26,554 nt of DNA from JALTDM01 sp964421355 (GTDB lineage Bacteria > Bacteroidota > Bacteroidia > Bacteroidales > JALTDM01), in contig CAYQWX010000022.1 in the NCBI GenBank assembly GCA_964421355.1, forward strand, positions 1 through 26,554, written 5' to 3'. A model generated the notes under the pieces. The model was not told where the DNA came from, ran no database searches, and saw only the letters and a program-made list of their open reading frames with translations. Numbering within the stretch: the stretch's first letter is position 1; each line of letters begins with the position of its first letter. The translations under genes and the position numbers were made by a program. This document shows, one piece after another, positions 1 to 9,014 of this stretch.

Positions 1-85
1 ACTTTTTTTAGCTTTTTTCTGTGTCTTTATGTGGCTTTGATGCAACGGTCTTATTAAATAAAGATACCACTATTACCATTAAATT

Positions 86-1264
86 CTAACGTCTGGAAGG
101 TTGCCATATTGCTTTATCTGCTCCTTTCAAAAACTTAATAAAACCAACCAATAATGCTAAGTTCATTACTATAAAATGTGTTATAAATCTTAATGCTTTT
201 AGATGTATTCCTACAGAAATAAATATTTTATCTAAAATCGGAATAGTTAAAAACAAAAGGTATCCAATCCCTAATAACTTATAAAATTGACTATATGGAT
301 ATAAAAACAATAAAGCAATTCCCGCAAATATCATAAAAAAGGGCACTTTCCACCTTAATACTTTATGAGAAAAAAAACAAAATCCCAATTTACTAAAAGG
401 ATGTAATAAAAAAATATGGGCAAATGCTTTCAAATTTTGATAATTTCCAATAGCAATTCTAACTTTCCGTCTAAACTCTTCCGAAATAGCGTTAGGAACA
501 TTTTCTACGGCTTGGGCTTTAGAATTAAAAATAGCTTTTTTACCTTGCTCATATATTTTCATTGTAATGTAAAAGTCATCTACAAACATATTTTCAGGCA
601 CGGACACAAAATATTCTTTTTTAATTGCATACATAGCTCCATACAATCCCACAGGACAACCACAATATAATGTCTCCCAGTATTTTATATCCATTTCCCT
701 ATCCATATACTTATTTTCCTGAATGGAAATACCTGTTTTATCTGTTACCTTATTTAACAAATATCCACCTGTAGCCCCTACTCTTTCATCTTTGAGATAA
801 GTAATAAGCTGATATATAGTATCTGATAAAAAGAAAGCTTTTGCATCGGTAGAAATAATTATATCATGAGAAGCCAACTGCACCAAATCGTTTATTATTT
901 TAACTTTTCCTGTCCGTTGGGAATAATTAAACAATTTGATAGGATACTTTTTTGTAAGTTTTTCTAAAATCTCATTTGTTGCATCAGTAGAACAATCCGA
1001 CCCAATAAGAAATTCTATTTTGTTTGTAGGATAATTACTGTTAAAAACCGATTCTATTTTATTAGCAATCACTCTCTCCTCATTATGTACAGCCATTACT
1101 ATTGAAACAAATGGTAAGTTATTGCCAACATTATATTTTTTATAATCTGAAAGTGATTTATTTTTAGTAATTGCTTTTAAGAACAAAGGGAAAAAAATGT
1201 AAGAATGTAGAGTTAGAAATGCTCCTGTCCACAAAATAATAATCCAAATCTCATACGATATCAT
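86..1264 (-). CDS. Membrane glycosyltransferase, family 2 (GT-A fold)
   Basis: A 392-residue family-2 glycosyltransferase that probably moves an activated sugar onto a lipid or nascent glycan at the inner face of the cytoplasmic membrane. Seen: an N-terminal hydrophobic helix (about residues 5-30); a GT-A nucleotide-sugar domain from about 50 to 280 with VSIVMAVHNEE near residue 53, GSDCSTDAT in the usual nucleotide-binding position, STDAKAFF where the metal-binding DxD-like motif belongs, and VDDFYITMKIYEQG as the acceptor-side acidic motif; then two or three hydrophobic segments at about 300-380. The classical processive QxxRW motif is not evident; RRKVRIAIGNYQ sits in that area. It follows the sensor/phosphatase gene by 6 bp on the same strand, so the two are probably co-transcribed. 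Donor and acceptor cannot be read from sequence. The family is sure; the product is not. Confidence 0.88.
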   Translation of the reverse strand: MISYEIWIIILWTGAFLTLHSYIFFPLFLKAITKNKSLSDYKKYNVGNNLPFVSIVMAVHNEERVIANKIESVFNSNYPTNKIEFLIGSDCSTDATNEILEKLTKKYPIKLFNYSQRTGKVKIINDLVQLASHDIIISTDAKAFFLSDTIYQLITYLKDERVGATGGYLLNKVTDKTGISIQENKYMDREMDIKYWETLYCGCPVGLYGAMYAIKKEYFVSVPENMFVDDFYITMKIYEQGKKAIFNSKAQAVENVPNAISEEFRRKVRIAIGNYQNLKAFAHIFLLHPFSKLGFCFFSHKVLRWKVPFFMIFAGIALLFLYPYSQFYKLLGIGYLLFLTIPILDKIFISVGIHLKALRFITHFIVMNLALLVGFIKFLKGADKAIWQPSRR

Positions 1265-1270
1265 ATTCCA

Positions 1271-4200
1271 TTACAATATTTTTATCCCTATCACAAGTTG
1301 GTCGTCAATCTGTTCTTCTCCTGCTTGGCTAATCCATCTTTGTCGTTCTTTATCAAGTATTTTTTGTTGTTCATTCATAGGTAGGTTAGCAATAGACAAA
1401 AACAACCTTTTGAATCGTTTATAAGTATATTTCTTACCTTTTGGTCCTCCAAACTGATCTGCAAAGCCATCACTAAACAAGTATATTATATCACCACTAA
1501 TTAAATCTAAATCTATGCGACTAAACGGATGCTGATTATAAGAAAAACCTACTGGCTGTCTATCTGCAGCAAACTCATAAAGTACATTATCAAAATCTGA
1601 TTCGTCTAACACTCTTTTATAGCCTTCGGGAACTATTTCCCCACGTTTTCGCACTAAATAAAGAGGATTGTTCGCACCAGAAAATTCCAAATGTTTTTTC
1701 TTTACATAATATTCAACTAAAGCAATATCCATTCCATCTTTTTTCTTATCTTCCTCTTCTGCCTCTTTTTCTTGATTTAACGCTCTTATCACACGGTTTC
1801 TCAACTCATCTAATACCTCGTTGCTATGATATAATTGCCTACGTCCAAATATATCATTCAAAAAAGTTACTCCCAACAGACTCATAAAAGCTCCAGGTAC
1901 ACCATGACCGGTACAATCAACTGCCGCCGCAACCAACACATCCAAAATTCTCAAATATTTCACAAAATAGAAATCTCCACTTACTATATCTTTAGGTTTG
2001 AAATAAACAAATAGTTCTACTTCATTTTCAAGTCCTTCATAATTATTTGGCAATACTGCCACTTGAATTTGTTCTGCATAACGAATACTGTCAGTAATGT
2101 CTTTATTCTTTTCTTCTATTATCTTTTTTTGTTCGGTTACTTCTTCTACCAATTCTTCTAAACGCTTATTCTTTTTTGCTATTTCAGCAGTACGTTCTTG
2201 TACTATTTTTTCCAAACGTTTTTTATCACGTTCCAACTTACGCGTATATACTTTAACAATAAGTATTACTAAAAAGATTGTAATTATAACATAAGCTAAA
2301 TATGCCCACACAGTTTTATACCATGGTGCCAATATCGTAAATTGCAGTTTTTCTACTTGACTTTCTACTCCAAATATATCTCTTGCTTTCACCAATAAGG
2401 TATAATCACCTTCTTTTAAGTTTGTAAATACAGCTTGGTTGTTATTAGTCCAACTTGACCAATTATTACTAAAACCTTTAAGGAAATAACTGTATTCTAC
2501 TTTCCCAGTATATTGTGGATAAGAAAAAGTAAAAGTGAAACTTCTAAATTTGAAAGGAAATACAAAATTGAAATTTTTATTTTGATTATTTGTGGGGATC
2601 AACATTGTATCGGTTCCCACTATTTTGGTATTGTAAAACATACCATTAAACAAAACAGAATCACTTTGTAATAGCGACATTTTTATAAAAGGATGATATA
2701 CCCGTACAGTATCAAACAATAATAAATTCTTTAAATACTTGTCATTTTCGTTGGGTAACAATATGGAATATACCCCTTTTGATCCGGCTATTAAAGCATA
2801 ACCATTTGAAGTATCCTCTAAAATATTGTTTATACTCATTTTAGGTAATAAATTTACTGTTGGAGGCAATAATAATATTGTATTCCCTTGCTTTTCCAAC
2901 CTTAATACTTGTTGTTTTTTAACAATCCACAAAACATCAGAAGAAATAGTATTTATATAATTTATAGGCTCTTTGTCTATTACTGTTTTTGAGATATTTA
3001 CAGGATAAAAATAATCTTTACCTCTATCATATTTCAAAAGACCATTACTACTACCAACAATTAAATTACCATTCCATTTACCTAAATAAAAGCCTAAATC
3101 TTCAGGTAATCCGTTTTTCCCAGGTAGATAATGTTCATATTTACCTGTTTCTAAATCCACTTTATACAATCCTTTTGAGAGTACAACTACCCATAAATAT
3201 TTTTTATCTACAAATAAAGATTGAACATTCCCAAAATTATAAGCATCTTTTATTTTCCAATTTCCATTAGAATCTACTTTCGCAATAGATAATCCTCTTT
3301 CATAGCCTATATAAAATTTTGAAGAGTCCTTGCTATCTTGAGCTATTGTATATACAATATAGTTGTTTGATATTGGTTTTATTTTATCTTTTTGCCAAAA
3401 AGTTAACAATCTCGTTCCTCCTAATAATACACCTTTGTAATTATGTAATAAAACAGGGAAGGCTGTTAAAATTGTTGCTCCGTTAGTCTCATATTTAGTC
3501 TCCAATTTAGGATAAATATTTTCATAATCAAAATTTAAAAAACCTGAAATAAATAATAGATAAATATCTTTATTATCAAATTTTATAATTTGGCTTACCG
3601 ATTTAGTTAATGAGTAATTTTCATCATATTTTCTAACAGGCATAGAGGAATTTAATAAATACAAACCATTATCAGTTACTACCCAAATATCTTTATTCCT
3701 ATGGTTAAAATAAGCATTTATAAAAACATCATCTTTAAATCCAAATTTAGTAGAATATTCTTCTATTACCGTCCCATTTTCATCAATAATATATCCTCCA
3801 TTACCAAGTGTTGAAAACATAAATAAACCGTCAGATAACGGTGTGATATCATATATCCAATACTTTCCAAACTCATTAGTTAAATCTATACCGTTTGATG
3901 TATGAAAATTGAGTTGAGTTATTTTCCCTGTATTTATATTATACGTTACTACATAATTTATTATTCCATTTTCGTCAGGTTTATCCTTTTTATATGATAT
4001 AAGCAGTTTATTAGATGAATAAGGAACTATAGAAAAAATATCTACTCCTTTGAAATATTCTCCATTTATTACTTGTTTTACAGTATCCCCTTCTAATTTA
4101 AGTAATCCTTGATTATAATTACCTGTGTATATGTCTCCATTTCTATTATTCAAAAATGTAAGAAAGTTATTTTTGGGTAGTGAAAATTTTTTAAATTCTC

Positions 4201-4675
4201 CTTTATTCAAATCATATTCTATTATGTTTTTAAGTGTACAGTAATAAACCTTATTATTGTAATAATATATTTTCCATATATTTTGATTATTTATACCATA
4301 TTTTTTAACGACACTATCACTTATAGATTTATATACATAATCTCCAGTTTTGTCAAGCTGTATGTATCCAAATTCATCTTTACCCCCAACATATACAATA
4401 CCACTACTGTCCTGAGCCAAGCTATAAACTAAAGATTTGTTATTCAAATAAAGTTTTTTCCATATTCTGCCATCATAAATCATTATGCTACCATTAGAAT
4501 TGGCAACATACAATACTCCTGTTTTTTCATTTACCAGTACAGCATAATTACGGGAATTCCCCTTATAATCCTCAGGAGAAAAATATGAAGGTAACACACT
4601 ACCATATCTATTTATTTGTCCAGATACATTTATTGCCAGTAAAAAAACAAATAATATAAAACCTAATCTACGCAT
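1271..4675 (-). CDS. Exported propeller/Y_Y_Y sensor with cytoplasmic SpoIIE-type PP2C phosphatase
   Basis: A 1134-residue one-component sensor. An N-terminal signal sequence (about residues 1-20) is followed by a long run of beta-propeller-like repeats, a Y_Y_Y domain at about 715-780 (YSYFLKGFSNNWSSW, then FTNLKEGDYTLLVKARD), one membrane helix at about 785-810, a charged coiled coil at about 812-865, and a SpoIIE/PP2C-type domain to the C terminus. Metal-site motifs visible in the last part are VSGDFYF, AVDCTGHGVPGAFM, GMDIALVEY and IIYLFSDGFADQFGG, so the phosphatase looks intact. By family logic the periplasmic propeller senses a ligand and the cytoplasmic PP2C domain dephosphorylates a Ser/Thr partner, but no anti-sigma or STAS partner is in the window. 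I prefer ATG 4675 over the in-frame TTG at 4684, because it gives a standard MRRLGFILF signal start. The glycosyltransferase lies 6 bp downstream. Confidence 0.9.
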   Translation of the reverse strand: MRRLGFILFVFLLAINVSGQINRYGSVLPSYFSPEDYKGNSRNYAVLVNEKTGVLYVANSNGSIMIYDGRIWKKLYLNNKSLVYSLAQDSSGIVYVGGKDEFGYIQLDKTGDYVYKSISDSVVKKYGINNQNIWKIYYYNNKVYYCTLKNIIEYDLNKGEFKKFSLPKNNFLTFLNNRNGDIYTGNYNQGLLKLEGDTVKQVINGEYFKGVDIFSIVPYSSNKLLISYKKDKPDENGIINYVVTYNINTGKITQLNFHTSNGIDLTNEFGKYWIYDITPLSDGLFMFSTLGNGGYIIDENGTVIEEYSTKFGFKDDVFINAYFNHRNKDIWVVTDNGLYLLNSSMPVRKYDENYSLTKSVSQIIKFDNKDIYLLFISGFLNFDYENIYPKLETKYETNGATILTAFPVLLHNYKGVLLGGTRLLTFWQKDKIKPISNNYIVYTIAQDSKDSSKFYIGYERGLSIAKVDSNGNWKIKDAYNFGNVQSLFVDKKYLWVVVLSKGLYKVDLETGKYEHYLPGKNGLPEDLGFYLGKWNGNLIVGSSNGLLKYDRGKDYFYPVNISKTVIDKEPINYINTISSDVLWIVKKQQVLRLEKQGNTILLLPPTVNLLPKMSINNILEDTSNGYALIAGSKGVYSILLPNENDKYLKNLLLFDTVRVYHPFIKMSLLQSDSVLFNGMFYNTKIVGTDTMLIPTNNQNKNFNFVFPFKFRSFTFTFSYPQYTGKVEYSYFLKGFSNNWSSWTNNNQAVFTNLKEGDYTLLVKARDIFGVESQVEKLQFTILAPWYKTVWAYLAYVIITIFLVILIVKVYTRKLERDKKRLEKIVQERTAEIAKKNKRLEELVEEVTEQKKIIEEKNKDITDSIRYAEQIQVAVLPNNYEGLENEVELFVYFKPKDIVSGDFYFVKYLRILDVLVAAAVDCTGHGVPGAFMSLLGVTFLNDIFGRRQLYHSNEVLDELRNRVIRALNQEKEAEEEDKKKDGMDIALVEYYVKKKHLEFSGANNPLYLVRKRGEIVPEGYKRVLDESDFDNVLYEFAADRQPVGFSYNQHPFSRIDLDLISGDIIYLFSDGFADQFGGPKGKKYTYKRFKRLFLSIANLPMNEQQKILDKERQRWISQAGEEQIDDQLVIGIKIL

Positions 4676-4714
4676 ATATATCAAATCAAAAAACTTTTAC
4701 TTTTTATCTATTTG

Positions 4715-4722
4715 CAAAGGTA
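4715..4722 (-). promoter_or_regulatory. Probable -7 promoter box of the sensor/glycosyltransferase operon
   Basis: On the minus strand the sequence reads TACCTTTG, an exact match to the Bacteroidota -7 consensus TAnnTTTG. Transcription would begin near 4708, leaving a leader of about 33 nt before the ATG at 4675. No TTG -33 element is present at the expected distance, so only half of the promoter is supported. Confidence 0.45.
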
Positions 4723-4812
4723 TAATTTTTATTCATATTTTTAGGATGTTGTTCCTATTTATATTTTTATGTTAAAAATACTATATTTTTACAATTTCTA
4801 AAAAACTAAACA

Positions 4813-6066
4813 ATGGAACAAATAAACCCTTATTATATAATCATTTCTGCATCACTTATAGTTATAATTTCTTATTTTTTTAACATAATCTCAAAACGAA
4901 CAAATATTCCTTCCGTACTATTACTTATCACCTTAGGATTATTTATAAAAGCCGGATTAACAATTACAGGCTATGATGATTACAACTGGTTCCCCATACT
5001 ACAAATACTCGGTATAATAGGACTTATTATGATTGTGTTAGAATCGGCATTGGAACTGGAGCTTAATAAAGATAAAACAAAAACAATACTCAAGGCTTTA
5101 TTGGTAGCATTTGCATCTATTACCATAAATGTTTTTGTAATTGCAAAAATATATCAACTATTTTTTACAATGGACTTTTTCACTGCTGCATTATACGCCA
5201 CACCAATATCAATTATAAGCTCTGCAATAGTAATACCAAGCATAGAAAATCTAAGTAACAATAAAAAAGAATTTCTTATTTATGAAAGTACTCTTTCCGA
5301 CATACTTGGCATAATTGTATTTTATTCACTTCTAATGTTTCCTGACCATGATAATATCACATCATTTTCGTTCAAAGTAATAACAAACTTTTTACTAACT
5401 ATAATATTAGCATTTGCACTATCATACCTTATGATTTATATTTCACAAAAACTAAAAACCCGTATAAAACTATTTCTATTCATTTCAATTCTCATTTTAT
5501 TTTTTGCAATAGGAAAAACACTACATCTCTCTTCACTTATTATCATTCTGATATATGGAATAGTGGCAAACAATAGAAAAATATTTATTCCTAAATTTTT
5601 ACAAAAAAAATGTGATAAACATGCACTTGATGAAACTACAGAAGACATTAAACTTATTACATTTGAAACATCATTTATTATTCGTACTTTTTTCTTTGTC
5701 ATTTTTGGCATTACACTGGCCTTATCTTCCCTTTTAGATTTTAAAGTTTGGATTATTTCCATTCTATTACTTATTGTCATATATGGTTTTAGATATATAT
5801 TTTTACGATTTGCTGTAGGCAAAAATTTATTCCCTGAAATATTTATTGCACCAAGAGGCTTGATTACCATTTTACTTTTTTATGTGATTCCCAAACAACA
5901 TCAAATTCAAGATTTTAATTATGGAATATTATTTTTCAATATTATAGTAACAAGTATAATAATGACAATAGCTTTGATAAAATACAAACACACACATACA
6001 CAAATAGATTCACAAGCAGAAAAAATAACGGGAAAAACTGAATCAATAGACAAATTGTCAGAATAA
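4813..6066 (+). CDS. Cation:proton antiporter (CPA family)
   Basis: A 417-residue integral membrane protein of the monovalent cation/proton antiporter type, expected to exchange Na+ or K+ for H+ across the cytoplasmic membrane and so help set pH and ion balance. Seen: about 11-12 hydrophobic helices from residue 5 to about 390; IMIVLESALELELN in the early helices, typical of the family (normally a glutamate/glycine-rich loop); SIISSAIVIPSIENL, and YESTLSDILGIIVF, which corresponds to the acidic ion-binding helix (E and D) of this superfamily; and a polar C-terminal tail of about 25 residues rich in H, T, E and K. No TrkA-N/RCK or universal stress domain is attached, so it is a short form. It is divergent from the sensor gene, 128 bp away, and 51 bp before grpE. 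Ion specificity is not predictable. Confidence 0.8.
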   Translation: MEQINPYYIIISASLIVIISYFFNIISKRTNIPSVLLLITLGLFIKAGLTITGYDDYNWFPILQILGIIGLIMIVLESALELELNKDKTKTILKALLVAFASITINVFVIAKIYQLFFTMDFFTAALYATPISIISSAIVIPSIENLSNNKKEFLIYESTLSDILGIIVFYSLLMFPDHDNITSFSFKVITNFLLTIILAFALSYLMIYISQKLKTRIKLFLFISILILFFAIGKTLHLSSLIIILIYGIVANNRKIFIPKFLQKKCDKHALDETTEDIKLITFETSFIIRTFFFVIFGITLALSSLLDFKVWIISILLLIVIYGFRYIFLRFAVGKNLFPEIFIAPRGLITILLFYVIPKQHQIQDFNYGILFFNIIVTSIIMTIALIKYKHTHTQIDSQAEKITGKTESIDKLSE

Positions 6067-6117
6067 TCACATGTGGCAAAATATTTGCTAAAAAGAAGCG
6101 AAAAAATCTATATAACT

Positions 6118-6741
6118 ATGGAAAAAGAAACTAAACAAGCTACAATAAACGAAAATAAAGGACAAAAAAAAATGAAAAAAGAAAACAAAAAAAAGGCAGA
6201 TAAATCACCCAAAAAACATACTGAAATAGAAAAACTACAGGAAGAAATAAAATCCTTAAAACAGCAGCTTGAAGAGGCAAATGAAAAATATATACGTCTT
6301 ATGGCAGAATTTGATAACTTCCGTAAACGCACACTAAACGAAAAAGCAGATATAATAAAAAATGCTTCCGAAAAGGTATTATTGGAGCTCCTACCAATAG
6401 TTGACGATTTTGAAAGAGCAATAAAAGCAAATGAAAACATACAAGAAAGTGAGCATTTAAAAGAAGGTTTTAAGCTGATATATAATAAATTAACAAAACT
6501 ATTAAACAAACTTGGAGTAAGTGAAATAGAAGCGTTACACAAAGATTTTGACCCCGAACTACATAACGCTCTTACCAAAATACCTGTACAAGACCCTGAA
6601 ATGAAAGATAAAATAGTAGATGTAGTAGAAAAAGGATATTACCTAAATGATAAAATCCTAAGACATTCAAAAGTTGTAATTGGCGATTACTCCGAAGAAA
6701 ATGAAGCAAATAATACCTCAAACAACCAAAAAGAAAACTAA
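6118..6741 (+). CDS. grpE: Nucleotide exchange factor GrpE
   Basis: GrpE of 207 residues, the cytoplasmic dimer that releases ADP from DnaK during chaperone cycling. Seen: a very Lys/Glu-rich, probably disordered N-terminus (about residues 1-45); a long coiled coil (IEKLQEEIKSLKQQLEEANE) leading into the family signature RLMAEFDNFRKRT; LLPIVDDFERAIKAN; and the C-terminal beta domain with FDPELHNAL, GYYLNDKILRHSKVVIG. I chose ATG 6118 rather than the in-frame GTG at 6073, because the extra 15 residues (basic and non-conserved) are not part of the family, and GrpE is usually 180-210 residues. dnaJ follows after 47 bp. dnaK itself is not in the window, which is common in this phylum. Confidence 0.96.
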   Translation: MEKETKQATINENKGQKKMKKENKKKADKSPKKHTEIEKLQEEIKSLKQQLEEANEKYIRLMAEFDNFRKRTLNEKADIIKNASEKVLLELLPIVDDFERAIKANENIQESEHLKEGFKLIYNKLTKLLNKLGVSEIEALHKDFDPELHNALTKIPVQDPEMKDKIVDVVEKGYYLNDKILRHSKVVIGDYSEENEANNTSNNQKEN

Positions 6742-6746
6742 CTTTG
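6739..6746 (+). promoter_or_regulatory. Possible internal -7 promoter box before dnaJ
   Basis: TAACTTTG matches TAnnTTTG exactly and overlaps the grpE stop codon (TAA 6739-6741). A start near 6753 would give dnaJ its own leader of about 36 nt. No TTG element is visible 17-20 bp upstream, so chance is possible in such AT-rich DNA. Confidence 0.35.
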
Positions 6747-6788
6747 TAGCATTAAAAATTAACCGTATCATAGAAGAGTATAAAAATT

Positions 6789-7955
6789 ATGAGTAAAAGG
6801 GATTATTACGAAATATTGGGAGTATCACGGACAGCTACCATAGAAGAAATAAAAAAAGCATACAGAAAAATTGCTATAAAATATCATCCGGATAAAAATC
6901 CTGGAAACAAAGAAGCAGAAGAAAAATTTAAAGAAGCGGCAGAAGCATATAGTGTTTTAAGCGACCCAGAAAAAAGACAAAGATATGACCAATTCGGTCA
7001 CGCAGGAGTAGGAAGTAGTGGCTCCGGTGGATTTAGCGGTATGAATATGGATGACATATTCTCCAATTTTAGCGACATTTTTGGAGATATATTTGGTGGT
7101 GGGTTTGGAGGCGGTTTTTCTTCGGGGCATAGTAGAGCCAGAAAACAACAAAAAAAAGGAAGCAACATAAAAATATCAATATCACTAACATTAGAAGAAA
7201 TAGCAAAAGGAGTTACTAAAAAGATAAAAATAAAAAAACTTGTAGCATGTGAACACTGTAACGGTACGGGTGCTAAAAACGGTACATCATTCCGTACTTG
7301 TCCCACTTGTCACGGCAGTGGAATGGTTACTCAGGTGCGTTCATCTTTTTTTGGTAGAGTACAAACTACTTCCGTTTGTCCCACATGTGGAGGCGAAGGC
7401 AGACTTATAAACGAAAACTGCCAATATTGCCATGGTGAAGGAGTCATAAAAAAAGAAGAAATAATAGAACTAAATATTCCTGCAGGTGTAGAAGATGGCA
7501 TGCAACTAAGATACAGAGGAAAAGGAAATGCCCCTAAACGAGGCGGAATAAACGGAGATTTAATAGTAGAAATACACGAAAAAGAACACGAACACTTCAT
7601 AAGAGACGGAGAAAACCTTCATTATGATTTATTCCTAAGCATTCCAGATGCCGCATTAGGCACACAAGTAGAAATTCCTACATTGGAAGGAAAAGCAAGA
7701 ATAAAGATAGAACCGGGCACACAACCATCTAAAATACTTAGACTCAAAGGCAAAGGACTTCCAACATATGGCAGACGAGACAGAGGAGACCTTTTTATAA
7801 ATGTAAATGTCTGGATACCTGAAAAATTAACAAAAGAAGAAAGAAAAATTTTGGAAAAACTGCAAACATCGGAAAACTTTATTCCACCAACAAAAAGAAA
7901 TAAGCAAGAAAGTATTTTTTCCCGCATGAAAAAATATTTTATGGGAACACAATAA
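6789..7955 (+). CDS. dnaJ: Chaperone DnaJ (type I Hsp40)
   Basis: DnaJ of 388 residues, the cytoplasmic co-chaperone that delivers substrates to DnaK and stimulates its ATPase. All parts of a type I Hsp40 are present in order: a J domain at about 4-70 with HPD at residues 33-35; a Gly/Phe-rich linker (about 75-115); a zinc-binding domain with four CxxCxGxG repeats (CEHCNGTG, CPTCHGSG, CPTCGGEG, CQYCHGEG); and the two C-terminal beta-sandwich substrate domains (GDLIVEIHEKEHEHF, and LRLKGKGLP near the end). Length is normal. It follows grpE by 47 bp and is followed after 21 bp by the putative metal exporter, so read-through into that gene is likely. Confidence 0.98.
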   Translation: MSKRDYYEILGVSRTATIEEIKKAYRKIAIKYHPDKNPGNKEAEEKFKEAAEAYSVLSDPEKRQRYDQFGHAGVGSSGSGGFSGMNMDDIFSNFSDIFGDIFGGGFGGGFSSGHSRARKQQKKGSNIKISISLTLEEIAKGVTKKIKIKKLVACEHCNGTGAKNGTSFRTCPTCHGSGMVTQVRSSFFGRVQTTSVCPTCGGEGRLINENCQYCHGEGVIKKEEIIELNIPAGVEDGMQLRYRGKGNAPKRGGINGDLIVEIHEKEHEHFIRDGENLHYDLFLSIPDAALGTQVEIPTLEGKARIKIEPGTQPSKILRLKGKGLPTYGRRDRGDLFINVNVWIPEKLTKEERKILEKLQTSENFIPPTKRNKQESIFSRMKKYFMGTQ

Positions 7956-7976
7956 AAAAAAGCCCATTCACAAAGC

Positions 7977-9008
7977 ATGTTAGAAATACTCACACAAAGC
8001 AGTAAACAGGCTTTCATCATCACATCACTGGTAATGATGATGATGCTTTTAGTAGAATATATAAATGTCCAAACAAAAGCATTATTAACTGCCTCTCTTA
8101 ATGAAAAACCTATAGGTCAAATAATTATAGGAGCTTTTTTCGGCATTACTCCGGGTTGTCTTGGAGCATATACTATGGTAAGCTTATACATACACAGAGC
8201 TATCGGACTTGCTGCATTGGTTACCACCATGATTGCAACATCGGGAGACGAAGCATTCATCATGTTTTCTATGATTCCTAAAGCCGCAATAAAACTTCAT
8301 ATTATTATTTTTATAATATCCATACTATCAGGAATAGCAGTATATTATGCATTTAAAAACAAAAACTACTTTACCAAACGGAACGAACCACTTCCCTATC
8401 ACAATAAAATAAAAGAACAATGCGTTTGTTTCAAAAAAGAAATGATAATTCCGCAACTAAAAAATATGAGTTTTACACGCTTCTTATTATTATTTATAGG
8501 TTTCACGTTTTTAATATTACTACTATCTTCCTCCATAGGTCCTCAAGAATGGAATTGGAAAAAATGGATATTTTTTTCAGGAATAATTTTTTCTCTGTTT
8601 ATATTCTTTACTACTCCTGATCATTTTATAGAAGAACATATTTGGAACCATATTTTCAAAAAACATCTATTCAAAATATTTATATGGACATTTGGCACAT
8701 TACTTATTTTACATTCTTTAGAAAAATATATTGATATACACAATTGGGTACAACAAAATGTGTGGATAATATTAATAATAGCAATCTTAATAGGTATAAT
8801 TCCAGAATCTGGACCACATTTGGTATTTGTAACTCTATTTGCACAAGGAAGTATCCCGTTTGCAATATTACTTGCCAACTCAATAGTACAAGACGGACAC
8901 GGTATGTTACCATTATTGGCAGAATCCCGTACAGACTTTTTAAAAGTAAAAGGAATAAACATAATCGTAGGATTAATAACAGGTATAACAGGATTATTAT
9001 TAAAATAA
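7977..9008 (+). CDS. Putative ten-helix heavy-metal exporter (ArsP_2 / putative manganese transporter family)
   Basis: A 343-residue polytopic membrane protein resembling the family annotated in Bacteroidota as 'putative manganese transporter' or 'putative 10TM heavy-metal exporter' (ArsP_2). Seen: two hydrophobic halves of about 130 residues joined by a polar loop with CVC near residues 143-145 (about residues 130-160). The halves carry related signatures: GAFFGITPGCLGAYTMVSLY and ATSGDEAF in the first, IGIIPESGPHLVFVTLFAQG and QDGHGMLPLLAESR in the second. This suggests an internal inverted repeat, with Gly/Pro-broken helices and acidic or His residues placed like transport sites. The expected role is efflux of a metal ion across the cytoplasmic membrane; the substrate is unproven. 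It starts 21 bp after dnaJ and ends 6 bp before the next gene. Confidence 0.75.
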   Translation: MLEILTQSSKQAFIITSLVMMMMLLVEYINVQTKALLTASLNEKPIGQIIIGAFFGITPGCLGAYTMVSLYIHRAIGLAALVTTMIATSGDEAFIMFSMIPKAAIKLHIIIFIISILSGIAVYYAFKNKNYFTKRNEPLPYHNKIKEQCVCFKKEMIIPQLKNMSFTRFLLLFIGFTFLILLLSSSIGPQEWNWKKWIFFSGIIFSLFIFFTTPDHFIEEHIWNHIFKKHLFKIFIWTFGTLLILHSLEKYIDIHNWVQQNVWIILIIAILIGIIPESGPHLVFVTLFAQGSIPFAILLANSIVQDGHGMLPLLAESRTDFLKVKGINIIVGLITGITGLLLK

Positions 9009-9014
9009 AAAAAC

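Noticed and set aside
8..79. A 23-codon minus-strand ORF (MVIVVSLFNK...) starting 6 bp after the glycosyltransferase stop.
   Set aside because: It is very short, has no recognisable features, and the window ends just beyond. It could be a real small peptide, but nothing supports it.
4676..4684. TTG start giving three extra residues (MIY) on the sensor protein.
   Set aside because: ATG 4675 begins a normal signal peptide; TTG starts are rare and no ribosome site favours it.
6073..6117. GTG start adding 15 residues to GrpE.
   Set aside because: The extra residues are basic and not part of the family; ATG 6118 gives a typical length.
7622..8023. A 133-codon minus-strand ORF opposite dnaJ and the exporter start.
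   Set aside because: It is antisense to two certain genes and has no motif.
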